Shown here one piece after another: positions 6,023 to 7,272 of a stretch of 7,272 bases of DNA. Below the pieces are notes generated by a model, which saw nothing but the letters and a program-made list of their open reading frames with translations, searched no databases and had not been told where the DNA came from. How positions within the stretch are numbered: the first letter of the stretch is position 1; each line of letters starts with the position of its first letter. A program made the position numbers and the translations under genes. The stretch is from BS750m-G62 sp964577175 (lineage in GTDB: Bacteria; Planctomycetota; Phycisphaerae; FEN-1346), in NCBI GenBank assembly GCA_964577175.1, contig CAZNYC010000172.1, forward strand, positions 1 to 7,272. Reading direction: 5' to 3'.

Positions 6023-6455
6023 GCCGGCGAGCGGGCAAGACGGCCGCTCGTCCCTCCGGGGACGGGAGGAAAGTCCGAACTCCGCAGGGCACGGTGGTGG
6101 GTAACGCCCACCGGGCGCAAGCCCAGGGAAAGTGCCACAGAAAACAGACCGCCGATGGCTTGCCCCAACCGTCACGCCGGGACGGCTGCGTGCCGTCCAG
6201 GCATCGGGTCGGGGCACGCACAGGCAAGGGTGAAACGGTGCGGTAAGAGCGCACCGCCCGCGTGGCGACACGCGGGGCACGGCAAACCCCACCGGGAGCA
6301 AGGCCGAATAGGGGGCTCTTGGCGCGGCCCGCGCAAGACGAGTCCCGGGTTGGCCGCTCGAGCCGCGCGGCAACGCGCGTGCCCAGATAAATGGCCGTCA
6401 TCCGTTCGGGCCAGTCCGGACGGAACCGAATTCGGCTTATCGCCCGCTTGCCGGC
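6023..6455 (+). ncRNA. rnpB: RNase P RNA, bacterial type A
   Basis: This is the catalytic RNA of ribonuclease P, which trims the 5' leader of precursor tRNAs. P1 is a 14-bp helix, 6023-6036 with 6442-6455, containing one G-U pair. P2 is 6039-6045 with 6393-6399, and P3 is CGTCCC/GGGACG with a TCCG loop (6049-6064). P4 is AAG-T-CCGAA (6071-6079, bulged U at 6074) with TTCGGCTT (6431-6438). Other signatures are GAGGAAAGTCCGAACTCC (6066-6083), GGTAAGAGCGCACCGC (6242-6257), AGACCGCCGATGGC (6146-6159), a GCGA-capped stem (6257-6276) and a GCAA-capped P18 (6364-6379). At about 433 nt it is longer than the E. coli RNA. The extra length is in P12 (about 6159-6228) and in a 9-bp helix between P2 and P4 (6401-6424), positioned like P19. 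Ends are inferred from P1. Confidence 0.96.
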
Positions 6456-6465
6456 CTTCCTTTTT
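6442..6465 (+). terminator. rnpB 3' end with T-rich tract
   Basis: The 3' strand of P1 (6442-6455) is followed directly by C and a T-rich run, TTCCTTTTT (6457-6465). P1 would therefore serve both as structural helix and as part of an intrinsic terminator, though the two P1 strands are over 400 nt apart. Confidence 0.5.
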
Positions 6466-6761
6466 GGCAGCGACGACGTGCCCGGGGTGCCCGCGGCCGC
6501 GTCGCACCCGTCTTCTCGCCGCCCGATTTCCGTCCTTCTGCGATGGTGCCCCCGGGACCGGGGGTCCGACACGGCCTCTAAGTGTGTTCAGGCTATGGAG
6601 TTAGGTTCCTTCCGTCGGGCCCGCCGGGGCGAGCGCGGCGCGGTCCGCCCGGCCGCCAACGACGGCCGCCAGGACCGAGAAAGGGGCGGTGCTCGGCCCC
6701 GGAACGGCTTCCCGGAGGCAGCGGGAGCACGCCGCCGGGCGCAACTCGGCCGATTTTCTGC
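6466..6761. other. GC-rich stretch with no supported gene
   Basis: Nearly 300 bp between rnpB and the csp promoter contain no frame with a ribosome binding site and no recognisable product. A 56-codon frame from ATG 6595 encodes an Arg/Gly/Ala-rich string and lacks a Shine-Dalgarno sequence. A stem of CCCCCG/CGGGGG with a four-base loop lies at 6549-6564, with no T-tract after it. Confidence 0.5.
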
Positions 6762-6790
6762 TTGACGGGCCCGTCACGCTGGTGTAGGGT
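6762..6790 (+). promoter_or_regulatory. Promoter of the cold-shock gene
   Basis: TTGACG (6762-6767) and TAGGGT (6785-6790) are separated by exactly 17 bases. The -35 box matches the sigma-70 consensus at five of six positions; the -10 box is moderate. The start near 6797 is about 165 nt upstream of the csp ATG. Confidence 0.68.
6763..6776. promoter_or_regulatory. Candidate operator: 14-bp perfect palindrome over the -35 box
   Basis: TGACGGGCCCGTCA is a perfect inverted repeat that covers most of the -35 box and the first half of the promoter spacer. This is where a dimeric repressor would block RNA polymerase. No cognate regulator is seen in the window, so operator function is inferred from position and symmetry alone. 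Confidence 0.45.
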
Positions 6791-6796
6791 TCCGGG

Positions 6797-6962
6797 CAGT
6801 CTCGGCACGCGTTTGGCGTGGCGGCGTCCAGTGCATCTCGGAATGGACATTTCAGTTGTGTGCAGTGTCGGCGAATGTGTTCGGACCGTCGGACGGAGGG
6901 GCTCCGCCCCCGTTCGGACGGTCCTTTTCTTTTCGTGGTTCGGAGTCTGGAGGTAGCAAAAC
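6797..6962 (+). promoter_or_regulatory. Long structured 5' leader of the cold-shock mRNA
   Basis: The predicted leader of about 165 nt is close to the 159-nt leader of E. coli cspA, which controls expression with temperature. It contains CACGC/GCGTG with a five-base loop (6806-6820), GTCCA/TGGAC (6826-6848) and then the terminator-type hairpin (6883-6924). The Shine-Dalgarno sequence GGAGG (6949-6953) lies after the hairpin. I did not find a clear E. coli-style cold box. Confidence 0.5.
6883..6934 (+). terminator. Intrinsic terminator within the csp leader (candidate attenuator)
   Basis: GGACCGTC (6883-6890) pairs perfectly with GACGGTCC (6917-6924), enclosing a second stem GGGGC/GCCCC (6898-6910). 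TTTTCTTTT (6925-6933) follows directly. The structure ends about 30 nt before the cold-shock start codon and downstream of the csp promoter, so it must be read through for csp to be made. It could alternatively end a short independent RNA if csp has a second promoter after 6934, but none is visible. Confidence 0.75.
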
Positions 6963-7172
6963 ATGGCAAGGGGAACGGTGAAGTGGTTCAATGACCAGAA
7001 GGGGTATGGGTTCATCGAGCAGGAGGGCGGCGGCGGCGACGTCTTCGTCCACTACTCGAGCATCAGCGGCGAGGGATTCAAGACCCTCGCAGAGGGCGAA
7101 GAGGTCGAATTCGAACTGACCCAGGGCCCGAAGGGCGCCAAGGCCGAGAACGTCAGCCGTCTCAGCATGTAA
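6963..7172 (+). CDS. csp: Cold-shock protein (CspA family)
   Basis: This 69-residue protein is a single cold-shock domain, a five-stranded beta barrel that binds single-stranded RNA and DNA and melts secondary structure in mRNA. It starts with GTVKWFND (4-11), as nearly all family members do. RNP1 is KGYGFI (13-18) and RNP2 is VFVHY (27-31), the latter with Tyr31 where Phe is commoner. A Gly-rich loop (22-25) separates them, and it ends in KGAKAENVSRL (57-67). Length is standard. GGAGG nine bases before the ATG fixes the start. It is monocistronic, with a promoter at 6762-6790, a long structured leader and a strong terminator after the stop. Expression could respond to temperature through the leader, but the family also has constitutive members, so cold induction is not certain. 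Confidence 0.96.
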   Translation: MARGTVKWFNDQKGYGFIEQEGGGGDVFVHYSSISGEGFKTLAEGEEVEFELTQGPKGAKAENVSRLSM

Positions 7173-7198
7173 CGCTCGGGGGGTTTCCAAGTCCCTGC

Positions 7199-7237
7199 AC
7201 CGGCGGCGGCCTGTCGAAGACCGCCGCCGGTTCTTTG
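7199..7237 (+). terminator. Intrinsic terminator of csp
   Basis: ACCGGCGGCGG (7199-7209) pairs perfectly over 11 bp with CCGCCGCCGGT (7221-7231) across an 11-base loop. A T-rich run (TTCTTT) follows. It begins 27 bp after the csp stop codon. Confidence 0.85.
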
Positions 7238-7272
7238 CGCGGTGGCTGAGGTTCGAGCCTACCGCCGGCCGA

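Noticed and set aside
5059..6572. Long minus-strand frames opposite the RNase HI gene and rnpB
   Set aside because: They cross a structural RNA and a heptamer repeat, whose seven-residue periodicity gives a spurious repeated peptide, and they overlap well-supported features.
6595..6765. A 56-codon Arg-rich frame between rnpB and csp
   Set aside because: It has no ribosome binding site, a composition like GC-rich non-coding DNA, and its stop lies inside the csp -35 box.
6843..6956. A 37-codon frame in the csp leader spanning the terminator and ending just before the csp start
   Set aside because: It could be a regulatory leader peptide, but there is no good Shine-Dalgarno before its ATG and no run of regulatory codons. 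Chance explains it well enough.
7245..7272. GGTTCGAGCC near the right edge resembling a tRNA T-arm
   Set aside because: With a seven-base T-loop the flanking five-base stem does not pair, and no D-arm or anticodon arm is found upstream.

Overview
The window is GC-rich bacterial chromosome with ordinary housekeeping and accessory genes and several well-formed regulatory and RNA elements. I see no phage, insertion sequence, CRISPR array or defence system. The gene mix is a long type-2 orotidine decarboxylase, a secreted heparinase II/III-like lyase, a DUF6599-like lipoprotein, a COG1579-type zinc-ribbon protein with RNase HI, a type A RNase P RNA and a cold-shock protein. This would fit a free-living Planctomycetota-like or related bacterium, but the lineage is inference only.

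Layout. The left 4.2 kb is on the minus strand. Reading in that direction it holds the secreted polysaccharide-lyase-like enzyme (4208-2346), a lipoprotein (2258-1251) with its own consensus-like promoter, and pyrF (932 to beyond the left edge). The 318-bp gap before pyrF contains short degenerate repeats, candidate promoters and a terminator-like hairpin 43 bp before the pyrF start. From 4350 onward everything is on the plus strand: a promoter, a coiled-coil/zinc-ribbon gene (4409-5167), and an RNase HI gene (5164-5718) that overlaps it by ATGA. A repeat-bearing intergenic region follows, then rnpB (6023-6455) with its own TATAAT box, a ~500-bp non-coding stretch, and a cold-shock gene (6963-7172) with a strong terminator.

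Working together. The zinc-ribbon protein, RNase HI and RNase P RNA form a nucleic-acid-processing neighbourhood; a COG1579-RNase H pairing is also known in Actinobacteria. The cold-shock gene has a leader of about 165 nt with a TTGACG/TAGGGT promoter, a 14-bp perfect palindrome over the -35 box, and an intrinsic terminator ending about 30 nt before the start codon. That is the layout of an attenuated or temperature-controlled mRNA leader.

The most unusual structures are an array of twelve exactly phased heptanucleotides (5890-5973) just upstream of the rnpB promoter, the attenuator-like csp leader, the hairpin in the pyrF leader, and a 9-bp extra helix in RNase P RNA between the P2 and P4 strands. 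None of these was tested by computation; each rests on hand reading of the sequence.
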